The notes under the pieces were generated by a model. That model made no database searches, was not told the DNA's origin, and worked only from the letters and a program-made list of their open reading frames with translations. 12,543 nucleotides of DNA from Ekhidna sp. (lineage in GTDB: Bacteria > Bacteroidota > Bacteroidia > Cytophagales > Cyclobacteriaceae), in the NCBI GenBank assembly GCA_028821635.1, contig JAPPDO010000283.1, positions 1 to 12,543 of the forward strand, written 5' to 3'. Below are positions 6,869-12,543 of this stretch, piece after piece. The position numbers and the translations under genes were made by a program. Within the stretch, counting starts at the first letter, position 1. The number at the start of each line of letters is the position of its first letter.

Positions 6869-7774
6869 ATGTCTAATAAGTTCAAAAGAAACTTTTTACA
6901 TGAGTTAAACAGTCGGTTTGGTCGGACTAGAAAATTATCAAATAGTCTTTCTCTCTTTGAAGTCCCTGATTACAACACTAGAGTCTACATAAGATACTCC
7001 AAAGTTCATGGAAGAAGTAAATCATTGTATGGTCTTAGGAGCGAGGATCTCAAGCAACTTGAGGGATTAAATTCTTTCATTTGCTTTATTTGGGATACTC
7101 AGACTGAACCTTTGTTCATCCCATTTTCAGAATTTGAGGACATTTTTCAAGAGCTAATCCCAGCATCTGACGGTCAGTATAAAGTTCTAATATTTCACCA
7201 GACTGATCAACATGAACTATATATCGCAAATGCGGGAAAATTTAATGTGGAGAGTTATTTTGGCTGGAAATACTTGGAAAGTCGAGTAAATCTTACTGAA
7301 AGAACGGACATTCCGGATTTTACCCATTCTCAGGTTCAAACACTCATAGGCTCAATAGGCAATATAAAAGGCTTTGATGTCTGGATACCACCAATTGACC
7401 GCAGTAGACTTGACTGGAATATGACTTCAGAGTTTAAATGTATAGCTGAACTTCCGTCAAGATATGAAAAAATAAATGGCATCATAAGAGAAATTGACGT
7501 GATTTGGGTCAAACGTGGATCGAGTGATTTACTAGCAATGTTTGAAGTGGAACACTCCACTCCTATTTATTCAGGTTTGCTAAGATTTAATGACCTTTAT
7601 CTTGTTGAGCCACACTTAAAGGCGAGATTTAGCATTATCTCGAATGATCTTCGAAAGGGTCTGTTTCTGAAACAAATTAACAGGCCGACTTTTCAATCAA
7701 GTGGATTGACGCAATTATGTAATTTTTTAGAATATAAGGATGTATATAGTTGGTTTGGACGAACAAAAAATTGA
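6869..7774 (+). CDS. Putative PD-(D/E)XK restriction endonuclease-like protein
   Basis: A 301-residue soluble protein. The N-terminal half (1-140) contains a basic segment (RFGRTRKLSNS), then LNSFICFIWDTQTEPLFIPF at 67-86, typical of proteins found beside DNA methyltransferases. The C-terminal half carries a nuclease-like pattern: IIREIDVIW with Asp210 and, after a short hairpin, LLAMFEVEHSTPIYSG with Glu226 and Glu228. A D...ExE pattern in place of D...ExK is known in BamHI. Family placement is by motif and neighbourhood, not by a database match. The frame is open to a TTG at 6794, but the 25 residues before Met26 look unlike a conserved N-terminus, so ATG 6869 is preferred. It follows a truncated methyltransferase and appears intact. 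Confidence 0.6.
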   Translation: MSNKFKRNFLHELNSRFGRTRKLSNSLSLFEVPDYNTRVYIRYSKVHGRSKSLYGLRSEDLKQLEGLNSFICFIWDTQTEPLFIPFSEFEDIFQELIPASDGQYKVLIFHQTDQHELYIANAGKFNVESYFGWKYLESRVNLTERTDIPDFTHSQVQTLIGSIGNIKGFDVWIPPIDRSRLDWNMTSEFKCIAELPSRYEKINGIIREIDVIWVKRGSSDLLAMFEVEHSTPIYSGLLRFNDLYLVEPHLKARFSIISNDLRKGLFLKQINRPTFQSSGLTQLCNFLEYKDVYSWFGRTKN

Positions 7775-7776
7775 TC

Positions 7777-7959
7777 ATGAAAAAAATTTGGATACTTATT
7801 GAGGTCAAGCGTGGACTTATTGTAGAACCTCAAATCTTTTACTCGCAAAAAGAAGCTGAAAAAAGAAAACAGTTTTTAATGAAAAGTTTTAACCGAGATT
7901 ATGACGAAATTGAAATTTTTGAGAAGTTCGTTTCGTTAGGAGTGGTAAAAAGAGGCTAA
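7777..7959 (+). CDS. Small protein of unknown function (60 aa), coupled to the nuclease-like gene
   Basis: ATG at 7777 lies 2 nt after the stop of the nuclease-like gene, so translation is probably coupled. The protein begins MKKIWILIEVKRGLIVEP, predicted beta strands, followed by a basic helix (SQKEAEKRKQFLMKSF) and an acidic strand (DYDEIEIFEKF). It has no signal peptide or membrane segment. I do not recognise the family. The order suggests it belonged to the restriction module, for instance as a small accessory or control protein, but that is inference only. The TTG at 7750 would overlap the upstream gene and is less likely. Confidence 0.6.
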   Translation: MKKIWILIEVKRGLIVEPQIFYSQKEAEKRKQFLMKSFNRDYDEIEIFEKFVSLGVVKRG

Positions 7960-8048
7960 AGGCCGTGTGAAATACTAAAGCCAATTGAAGCCTTAAATAA
8001 CTCAATCTTTTGGGATACGCTCTTTTACGAGTATGGTTACAACCCACA

Positions 8049-9053
8049 CTAAAACTGCTTTAAAAATCGAATATCGTTTTCTGAAAAAAGCCTCAAGTCA
8101 TCAATTTGATGCTTCAGCATCGTGATGCGTTCAATACCCATTCCAAAAGCAAAACCGGAGTATTTGGATGGGTCAATCTTACAATTCTCAAAGACATTGG
8201 GGTCTACCATACCAGAACCTGCAATCTCAACCCAGCCTGTGTGTTTGCAAATTTTGCAACCCACTCCGCCACAGATAAAACAACGAATATCCATCTCGGC
8301 ACTAGGCTCGGTAAATGGAAAATACGAGGGTCGAAAGCGTATTTGAGTACTTTTCCCAAACATCTCTTTGGAGAAGTGATACAGGGTATTTTTCAAATCG
8401 CTAAAACTGATATTCTTTCCAACGGCAAGACCCTCTACCTGATGAAAAAAACAATGAGCCCTTGCTGAGATGACCTCATTTCGATAGACTCTTCCCGGCA
8501 TAATGGAACGAATGGGAGGCTTTCTCTCACTCATCAATCGAATTTGGACGTTGGAAGTATGCGTCCGCAATAAAACATCCGGCTCTCTCTCCACAAAATA
8601 AGTATCCTGCATATTACGGGCAGGATGGTTCTTTGGGAAGTTTAATGCAGTAAAATTATTCCAGTCATTATCTATTTCGGGGCCGCTTTCCACATTGAAA
8701 CCCTGCCGTTCAAAGATTTCAATAATTCTACTCTTCGTTTGTGAAATAGGATGGATAGAACCCTCCGTGCCGGAGATTCCCGGCAGTGTTACATCCATTT
8801 CGGCAGTTGAAGGGGTTGAGGACAATGAATCAGAAAGCTCCTTTAATTTGAACTGTGCCTGATTTTTCAGCTTATTTAACTCTAGCCCCAGTTCTTTTTT
8901 TAGCTCTTTGGGAACTAACTTAAACTCCTCAAAAAGATCATTTATAACGTTATTCTTACCAATGAATTTTAACCGAAAAGATTCAATTTCTTCTTGGTCT
9001 GTCGCCACTGCTTCATTAATTTCCGAAGCATATAGTTTAATCTTTTCAAGCAT
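8049..9053 (-). CDS. pheS: Phenylalanine--tRNA ligase alpha subunit
   Basis: Class II aminoacyl-tRNA synthetase subunit that, with PheT, charges tRNAPhe. It has 334 residues, normal for the family. An N-terminal coiled-coil arm (1-80) is followed by motif 1 (GSIHPISQTKSRI, 98-110), then RTHTSNVQIRLM (163-174), motif 2 (GRVYRNEVISARAHCFFHQVEG), FRPSYFPFTEPSAEMD (240-255) for the phenylalanine pocket, and motif 3 (GMGIERITML, 304-313). A CxxC...CxxC cluster (Cys258, 261, 266, 269) before GWVEI is present, as in other Bacteroidota PheS, and may bind zinc. Start ATG 9053 has a promoter box 30 nt upstream. pheT is not in the window, so the two subunits are encoded apart. Confidence 0.97.
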   Translation of the reverse strand: MLEKIKLYASEINEAVATDQEEIESFRLKFIGKNNVINDLFEEFKLVPKELKKELGLELNKLKNQAQFKLKELSDSLSSTPSTAEMDVTLPGISGTEGSIHPISQTKSRIIEIFERQGFNVESGPEIDNDWNNFTALNFPKNHPARNMQDTYFVEREPDVLLRTHTSNVQIRLMSERKPPIRSIMPGRVYRNEVISARAHCFFHQVEGLAVGKNISFSDLKNTLYHFSKEMFGKSTQIRFRPSYFPFTEPSAEMDIRCFICGGVGCKICKHTGWVEIAGSGMVDPNVFENCKIDPSKYSGFAFGMGIERITMLKHQIDDLRLFSENDIRFLKQF

Positions 9054-9082
9054 ATTCTTTCACCATTCGACTACAGCAATAA

Positions 9083-9090
9083 CAAATGTA
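9083..9090 (-). promoter_or_regulatory. pheS promoter, -7 box
   Basis: On the minus strand TACATTTG fits the Bacteroidota -7 consensus TAnnTTTG exactly. It would start transcription about 22-25 nt before the pheS ATG. The -33 region (ACTTTTTAA at about 9103-9111) is T-rich but lacks an exact TTTG. Confidence 0.5.
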
Positions 9091-9252
9091 CTTAGGCGAC
9101 CCTTTAAAAAGTCCATTTGGGGTTATTTTTTGTTTATTCCACAATTATTGGTATTAAATCCGAAGGTCTTGCAAACCTTTCCCGGGCTATTATTGCCCGA
9201 GACGGGGTTATTTTCCTCTGGTACGCATTTTTTTTCTTGCAGATGGGCTTAG

Positions 9253-9292
9253 AAAGTCAAAGTACGCTCTTAAAAAGTGAAAGTATGGTCTT
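9253..9292. repeat. Two tandem copies of a 21-bp unit
   Basis: AAAGTCAAAGTACGCTCTT (9253-9271) is followed at a period of 21 bp by AAAGTGAAAGTATGGTCTT (9274-9292), with 16 of 19 positions the same. Its role is unknown; it borders the dispersed repeats that follow. Confidence 0.6.
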
Positions 9293-9300
9293 GTGAGGTC

Positions 9301-9362
9301 TGATACGCAAACGAACAAGAATTCCGATGATCCTAGAATCAGGTAAATCCTGTTTCAGACAG
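9301..9362. repeat. Dispersed intergenic repeat A, copy 1
   Basis: This segment (TGATACGCAAACGAACAAGA through TAAATCCTGTTTCAGACA) matches 12402-12463 over its full length with mismatches and small gaps; the core TAAATCCTGTT and flanking GATAC are shared. It is non-coding in both places. The two copies show a repeat family scattered in this genome. Confidence 0.6.
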
Positions 9363-9367
9363 GGGGG

Positions 9368-9470
9368 GATCACAAACTACACCCGATTCGACAAGCTCAT
9401 CGGCCAAACCTTCCACGCCGGACGTTCCACGCTGGGTCAAAAACTGCACCTAGAGATGGCTGCCCTTGCG
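9368..9470. repeat. Dispersed intergenic repeat B, two related copies
   Basis: GATCACAAACTACACCC (9368-9384) and CAAAAACTGCACCTAGAGAT (from 9438) each resemble GATTACAAACTACACCTAGA at 12301-12320; the second also shares the following TGG...CTTGC stretch. The order of repeats A and B is reversed between the two loci. Nothing indicates coding. Confidence 0.5.
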
Positions 9471-9482
9471 AAAGTGCCCACG

Positions 9483-9773
9483 CTATCGTTGTGCATTCAG
9501 ATCGTCATCATCTATGGTTCCGTCAGGATTCACGTCGATGCCTTTCAGCACCGGATATTCCGAACTCGTCCCAAAATCCCAAAAGTCATTTGTGTCTTCG
9601 GTGTCCGTGTCCCCGTCTCCATTTATATCTATATTATCCCAGTCGGCGAAGATGCCGCTTGTCCCGTAGGCCGTCCGCGTGATCAGTGCACTTTTTCGCT
9701 TTGCGGGCACGCCGGCTTTTGCGTCGTCTCCGCTGGCGGGCTCGCTGGCCGCCGTGTTCATCTCCTCCGCCAC
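9483..9773 (-). pseudogene. Fragment of a secreted GLUG-type surface protein gene
   Basis: A 96-codon minus-strand frame (GTG 9773, first ATG 9761) encodes RTAYGTSGIFADWDNIDIN, GDGDTDTEDTNDFWDFGTSS, EYPVLKG and then IDVNPDGTIDDDDLNAQR. The WDFGTSSEYPVLKG ending and the Asp-rich calcium-loop-like segments are familiar from the ends of GLUG-repeat surface proteins of Bacteroidota. There is no signal peptide, no repeat array and no T9SS sorting domain, and the frame is closed by a TAG 13 codons upstream of the GTG. It is clearly richer in G and C than pheS and queA. It is most likely a displaced gene remnant; expression as a small protein is possible but unsupported. Confidence 0.5.
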
Positions 9774-9881
9774 CTCATAAGTAATTATTAAGAGGCTCGA
9801 CTCTGCCGTCTATATCACATTCAGTTCAACAATTTATTCGTTCATTATCTCGAAATTTAAAGGACGACTTGACTTAAACTA

Positions 9882-9911
9882 TTTGTTACTGTTTTGAAGT
9901 TGTTACCTTTG
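9882..9911 (+). promoter_or_regulatory. queA-ispD promoter (TTTG / TAnnTTTG)
   Basis: TTTG (9882-9885), an 18-nt spacer, then TACCTTTG (9904-9911), an exact match to the Bacteroidota sigma-ABfr -7 consensus. Transcription would begin around 9917, about 24 nt before the first queA ATG. Confidence 0.7.
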
Positions 9912-9940
9912 CACTCTTTTTATAATAAATCCACTCCTCT

Positions 9941-10993
9941 ATGGGAATGAAATTATCCGAATTCAAATTTGATCTGCCTTCAAGTTTGATAGCACTTCAC
10001 CCTACTGACAATCGGGACGACTCCAGATTAATGGTTGTTCATAAAGATTCCGGGAAAATTGAACACAAAATTTTTAAAGATGTTGTCAATTATTTTAATG
10101 AAGAAGATCTGCTTATTATCAATGATACCAAGGTCTTCCCTGCCAGACTCTTTGGAAATAAGGAAAAGACGGGGGCAAAGATTGAAGTATTCCTGCTCAG
10201 AGAACTGAATCAGGAGACCAAACTCTGGGATGTATCCGTTGATCCGGCAAGGAAGATCAGAGTGGGGAATAAATTGTTTTTTGGTGACGGAGAACTGGCT
10301 GCCGAAGTAATCGACAACACCACCAGCAGAGGCAGAACCATCCGATTCCTTTTTGATGGCGAGCAGAAGGAGTTTTACAAACTCATTGAGGCGTTTGGCG
10401 AGACCCCGCTTCCAAAAGAAATTAAGCGGCCAACCTGCCCTGAAGACAGAGAAAGATTTCAAACTATTTATGCCAAAAAATTAGGTGCTGTTGCTGCCCC
10501 GACTGCGGGATTACACTTTACGCCTCAGTTAATGAAGCGTTTAGAACTTATTGGCGTGGATGTGACGGCCGTCACCCTTCACGTTGGTTTGAGTACCCTC
10601 CGTACCGTTGAAGTAGAAGATTTGACAAAACACAAGATGGACTCCGAAAACTACTGGGTAGAGAAGGAAACGGCGGATAAAGTAAATAAAAAGCTTGGCG
10701 AAGCGAAGAAAATTTGTGCCGTTGGAACCTCTGTGGTGAAGGCACTGGAGTCGTCCGTCTCGGCAACGAATCTTCTCAAAGAAAACTCCGGATGGACCAA
10801 TAAGTTTATATTCCCTCCCTATGATTTCAAGATATGCAATGCGCTCATTACTAACCTTCACCTTCCTAAGTCGATATTGCTTATGATGGCCTCTGCCTTT
10901 GGTGGCTATGAGTTGATTCGGGAAGCTTACCAGATAGCAATAAAAGAAAAATATCGCTTCTTCAGTTACGGCGATGCCATGTTAATTGTTTAA
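9941..10993 (+). CDS. queA: S-adenosylmethionine:tRNA ribosyltransferase-isomerase
   Basis: QueA transfers and isomerises the ribosyl part of SAM onto 7-aminomethyl-7-deazaguanine in tRNA, giving epoxyqueuosine at wobble position 34. The 350-residue protein has the conserved blocks [12 protein letters not shown] (59-70), [13 protein letters not shown] (182-194), [12 protein letters not shown] (213-224), HKMDSE (231-236), [11 protein letters not shown] (261-271), [19 protein letters not shown] (304-322) and [11 protein letters not shown] (338-348). The length is normal. Two ATGs compete, 9941 and 9947; family N-termini favour MKLSEF at 9947, a difference of two residues. A strong promoter match lies upstream, and ispD starts 1 nt after its stop. 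Confidence 0.95.
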   Translation: MGMKLSEFKFDLPSSLIALHPTDNRDDSRLMVVHKDSGKIEHKIFKDVVNYFNEEDLLIINDTKVFPARLFGNKEKTGAKIEVFLLRELNQETKLWDVSVDPARKIRVGNKLFFGDGELAAEVIDNTTSRGRTIRFLFDGEQKEFYKLIEAFGETPLPKEIKRPTCPEDRERFQTIYAKKLGAVAAPTAGLHFTPQLMKRLELIGVDVTAVTLHVGLSTLRTVEVEDLTKHKMDSENYWVEKETADKVNKKLGEAKKICAVGTSVVKALESSVSATNLLKENSGWTNKFIFPPYDFKICNALITNLHLPKSILLMMASAFGGYELIREAYQIAIKEKYRFFSYGDAMLIV

Positions 10994-10994
10994 G

Positions 10995-11642
10995 ATGAGG
11001 AAGTTTGCCGTGATAGTAGCAGGCGGCTCAGGCAAACGAATGAGAAGCAAGCTGCCCAAGCAATTTCTTGATCTCAAAGGCCGTCCGGTAATCATTAGAA
11101 CCATCCAACAGTTCATGGATGCCAATAAATCCATTGAATTGGTGGTTGTTTTATCCGAGCAGCATCTCTCTTATTGGAACAGCCTAAAAAGCGACTATCC
11201 CTTCATTGATCCCATTAAAGTTGCCATAGGAGGGACTTCAAGAACAGAATCAGTTAGAGCCGGTCTGAAGGCCATCCCAAATGAAGGATTAGTTGCCATT
11301 CATGATGCGGTCAGACCTTTTGTTACTACCAAAATCATTAACAGTTCCTATCAATCTGCTGCCGAAAAAGGCAGTGGAGTGGCTTCCGTTGCATTGAAAG
11401 ACTCAATCAGAGAAATATTAGAACAGGGCAGATCCTTCGCCAGAAATCGAAGTAATTTCGTTGTAGTGCAGACCCCTCAGACATTTAAAGTGGAATTAAT
11501 AAAAAAATCTTATGCGCAATCAGACGGTGATTATTCTGATGATGCCGCAGTCTTTGAAAAAACAAATAAGCATGTTTTTTTAGTGGAGGGAAGCTACGCC
11601 AACATCAAAATAACCACGCCGGAGGACTTGGAATGGCAATAA
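10995..11642 (+). CDS. ispD: 2-C-methyl-D-erythritol 4-phosphate cytidylyltransferase
   Basis: IspD joins CTP and MEP to form CDP-ME in the non-mevalonate isoprenoid pathway. The 215-residue protein begins with the nucleotidyltransferase loop VAGGSGKRM (8-16, Arg15), then KLPKQF (Lys22), AIHDAVRPF (Asp104), Arg152 before VVVQTPQTF, SDDAAVFE and NIKITTPEDL (Lys205); these match the active-site set of E. coli IspD. ATG 10995 is chosen over TTG 10986 because it gives the usual MRKFAVIVAGG start and only a 1-nt gap after queA, implying co-transcription. The C-terminus stops at EDLEWQ, some 5-10 residues earlier than many homologues, trimming the last helix but no catalytic residue. Confidence 0.94.
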   Translation: MRKFAVIVAGGSGKRMRSKLPKQFLDLKGRPVIIRTIQQFMDANKSIELVVVLSEQHLSYWNSLKSDYPFIDPIKVAIGGTSRTESVRAGLKAIPNEGLVAIHDAVRPFVTTKIINSSYQSAAEKGSGVASVALKDSIREILEQGRSFARNRSNFVVVQTPQTFKVELIKKSYAQSDGDYSDDAAVFEKTNKHVFLVEGSYANIKITTPEDLEWQ

Positions 11643-11770
11643 GGGAAGTGTTTAGCCTTCAGGAAATCGCTTAATCGGAATACCCTAAAGTCAGCAAACG
11701 CACAAAGTCCCTTTTATCGGAAGAGGATGATGCTAATAGAAAAGTTACGGACTAATAAACTTCGCCCCGT

Positions 11771-11992
11771 TCAATATTCATCTTCGTTAAAGAAGAAGTC
11801 CTCTTTGGTCGGATAATCCGGCCAGATTTCTTCAATATTTTCAAAAGGTTGTCCGTCATCTTCCAGTTCCTGCAGGTTTTCCACTACCTCCAGCGGTGCG
11901 CCTGAACGGATAGAATAATCAATCAACTCATCTTTAGTAGCAGGCCAAGGAGCATCCTCTAAGTAAGATGCTAACTCTAGTGTCCAGTACAT
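11771..11992 (-). CDS. DUF2795-type small acidic protein
   Basis: A 73-residue soluble, acidic protein with aromatic residues at both ends: MYWTLELASYLEDAPWPATK at the start, then DELIDYSIRSGAPLEVVENL, and an acidic tail IEEIWPDYPTKEDFFFNEDEY. I recall it as a strongly conserved Bacteroidota protein annotated as DUF2795; the function is unknown. The central DELIDYSIRSGAP...ENLQEL part looks helical, as expected for this small domain. It has an unusually complete set of signals for this phylum: a Shine-Dalgarno GAGGTGA 4 nt before ATG and an exact -33/-7 promoter. It is convergent with ispD, with 128 bp of unremarkable sequence between them. Confidence 0.85.
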   Translation of the reverse strand: MYWTLELASYLEDAPWPATKDELIDYSIRSGAPLEVVENLQELEDDGQPFENIEEIWPDYPTKEDFFFNEDEY

Positions 11993-12033
11993 ATTCTCAC
12001 CTCTTTTTTAATGTCCTCTATTTAGAATGCACG

Positions 12034-12063
12034 CAAATATAATTTCATTGTAAAAAATTCAAA
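12034..12063 (-). promoter_or_regulatory. Promoter of the DUF2795-type gene
   Basis: On the minus strand TTTG (12060-12063), an 18-nt spacer, and TATATTTG (12034-12041) match the Bacteroidota promoter exactly, with the same spacing as the queA promoter. The 5' leader would be about 35 nt and includes the GAGGTGA ribosome-binding site at 11997-12003. Confidence 0.7.
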
Positions 12064-12135
12064 ACTTTTCGATATAAGTATCAAACAGTTACAAACGAAC
12101 CTAGAGAGGCGTTACTCTTTCGTTCTCCGTTATCG

Positions 12136-12176
12136 CTCCGTGTCCTTACTGGTTAAATCGTTATGAGTTGTTTAGC
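12136..12176 (-). repeat. Short intergenic repeat C, copy 1 (partial)
   Basis: CTCCGTGTCCTTACTGGTTA and the following AATCGTTATGAGTTGTTTAGC match the copy at 12342-12394 in the same direction; this one lacks about 12 internal bases. Read on the minus strand it gives the AACCA...GGACACGGAG pattern. Confidence 0.55.
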
Positions 12177-12213
12177 ATCATCAGGAAAAGACTGTCGGAA
12201 TGAGGATTTTTTT

Positions 12214-12255
12214 ACCACAAAAGACACGAAGTTTGGCACAAAGTACACAAAGAAG
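12214..12255 (+). repeat. Short intergenic repeat C, copy 2 (opposite orientation)
   Basis: ACCACAAAAGACACGAAG, then TTTGGCACAAAGTACACAAAG. It is a diverged copy of the same repeat as its neighbours but inverted, so it could pair imperfectly with the copy at 12342-12370. Repeats of this ACCACAGA/GGCACAGAG look are, from memory, widespread in intergenic DNA of many bacteria. Confidence 0.5.
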
Positions 12256-12300
12256 ATGCGATAGTAAAGCGTAGCCGCTCCCGCTAGACCTTCTTGGCCG

Positions 12301-12334
12301 GATTACAAACTACACCTAGATGGAGGTTCTTGCA
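12301..12334. repeat. Dispersed intergenic repeat B, right-hand copy
   Basis: GATTACAAACTACACCTAGA followed by TGGAGGTTCTTGCA, related to 9368-9384 and 9438-9470. It directly abuts repeat C copy 3, so the repeats occur as a composite block. Confidence 0.5.
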
Positions 12335-12341
12335 GACCCCT

Positions 12342-12394
12342 CTCCGTGCCCTTGGTGCCTTCTCTGTGGTTCAATCGTTAGTAGTTTGCTCAGC
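12342..12394 (-). repeat. Short intergenic repeat C, copy 3
   Basis: CTCCGTGCCCTTGGTGCCTT followed by CTCTGTGGTTCAATCGTTAG and TAGTTTGCTCAGC. Read on the minus strand it begins ACCACAGAGAAGGCACC. It is the most complete copy in the window and parallels 12136-12176, including the unique-looking flank. Confidence 0.6.
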
Positions 12395-12401
12395 GAAGAC
12401 A

Positions 12402-12463
12402 TGATACAAACAAAAACAAAAATCATAGCAATCCTTAAAATCAAATAAATCCTGTTCAAGACA
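12402..12463. repeat. Dispersed intergenic repeat A, copy 2
   Basis: TGATACAAACAAAAACAAAA through TAAATCCTGTTCAAGACA, aligned with 9301-9362. This copy is more A-rich. It follows repeat C by a few bases. Confidence 0.6.
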
Positions 12464-12507
12464 AATCACACCCGAAGAAAAGAAAAATAAAAAAATCGAA
12501 AAAACGC

Positions 12508-12537
12508 TTGCATCTTTAACTAATTGTTTTACCTTTA
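12508..12537 (+). promoter_or_regulatory. Outward-facing Bacteroidota promoter at window edge
   Basis: TTG (12508-12510), a 19-nt spacer, and TACCTTTA (12530-12537). This is close to the consensus and similar to the queA box. The gene or RNA it serves lies to the right of the window. Confidence 0.45.
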
Positions 12538-12543
12538 CGCCCT

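Larger units (their letters stand above)
9054..9482. other. Gene-free stretch upstream of pheS, with repeats
   Basis: Beyond the pheS promoter this 429-bp stretch contains a CGGGC/GCCCG hairpin (9183-9199, no T-run), a 21-bp tandem duplication, and three segments shared with the right end of the window. I see no convincing gene on either strand; long plus-strand frames here have no recognisable protein features. Confidence 0.55.
12064..12543. other. Gene-free right end carrying several degenerate repeats
   Basis: No convincing coding frame is seen on either strand. The stretch contains repeats of the accacaga-type family in both orientations, the right-hand copies of repeats A and B, and an outward promoter at the edge. 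It resembles repeat-rich intergenic debris. Confidence 0.6.

Noticed and set aside
7990..8048. Terminator between the 60-residue gene and pheS
   Set aside because: Only a weak CTC/GAG pairing with bulges around 8019-8033, without a T-run, was found.
9327..9791. Plus-strand 154-codon frame across 9.3-9.8 kb
   Set aside because: It is Cys- and Val-rich without domain features and lies opposite the recognisable surface-protein fragment, so it is a shadow.
11640..11680. ispD continuing by frameshift into MAIREVFSLQEIA
   Set aside because: The alternative frame adds no clear family match, and EDLEWQ already reaches the end of the conserved fold.
12136..12463. CRISPR array at the right end
   Set aside because: Copies differ in sequence, orientation and spacing and there are no regular spacers or cas genes.

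Overview
The window looks like a chromosomal segment of a Bacteroidota (Bacteroidetes) bacterium. Three things point there: a C-terminal type IX secretion (T9SS) sorting domain at the left edge, several promoters of the TTTG / TAnnTTTG type seen only in this phylum, and trigger factor, PheS, QueA and DUF2795-type proteins that read like Bacteroidota versions. I would not name a genus.

Layout. 1-524 is the 3' end of a large secreted adhesin-like gene made of near-identical 219-bp repeats. 725-806 is tRNA-Leu(UAG), followed by a hairpin terminator. 891-4184 is the protein quality-control cluster tig-clpP-clpX (trigger factor, ClpP protease, ClpX unfoldase). 4303-4911 encodes a membrane-anchored coiled-coil protein with an 11-residue repeat. 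It converges on, and overlaps by 11 bp, a QueD/PTPS-family gene on the minus strand. 5539-7959 is an accessory stretch of decaying or small genes: a Uma2-family gene cut by an in-frame TAG, a 53-residue pentapeptide-repeat ORF, the first 96 codons of a DNA methyltransferase, an apparently intact PD-(D/E)XK-like putative restriction endonuclease, and a 60-residue ORF 2 nt behind it. pheS follows on the minus strand. 9054-9940 holds intergenic repeats and a fragment of a secreted-protein gene. queA and ispD form a tight plus-strand pair, then comes a small DUF2795-type gene on the minus strand. The last 550 bp is non-coding repeat material ending in a promoter that points out of the window.

How the genes work together. 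Trigger factor folds nascent chains and ClpXP degrades tagged or misfolded ones, so tig-clpP-clpX is a functional set. The QueD-like enzyme and QueA both belong to queuosine tRNA modification but sit about 5 kb apart in separate units. PheS (tRNAPhe charging) and IspD (MEP isoprenoid pathway) are unrelated housekeeping genes. Between these stable blocks lies gene debris and repeats. I found no complete, clearly undescribed system. The best candidates for a second look are the methyltransferase-fragment plus nuclease plus small-ORF cluster, the hendecad coiled-coil protein, and the Uma2 gene with its preserved tail beyond the stop.
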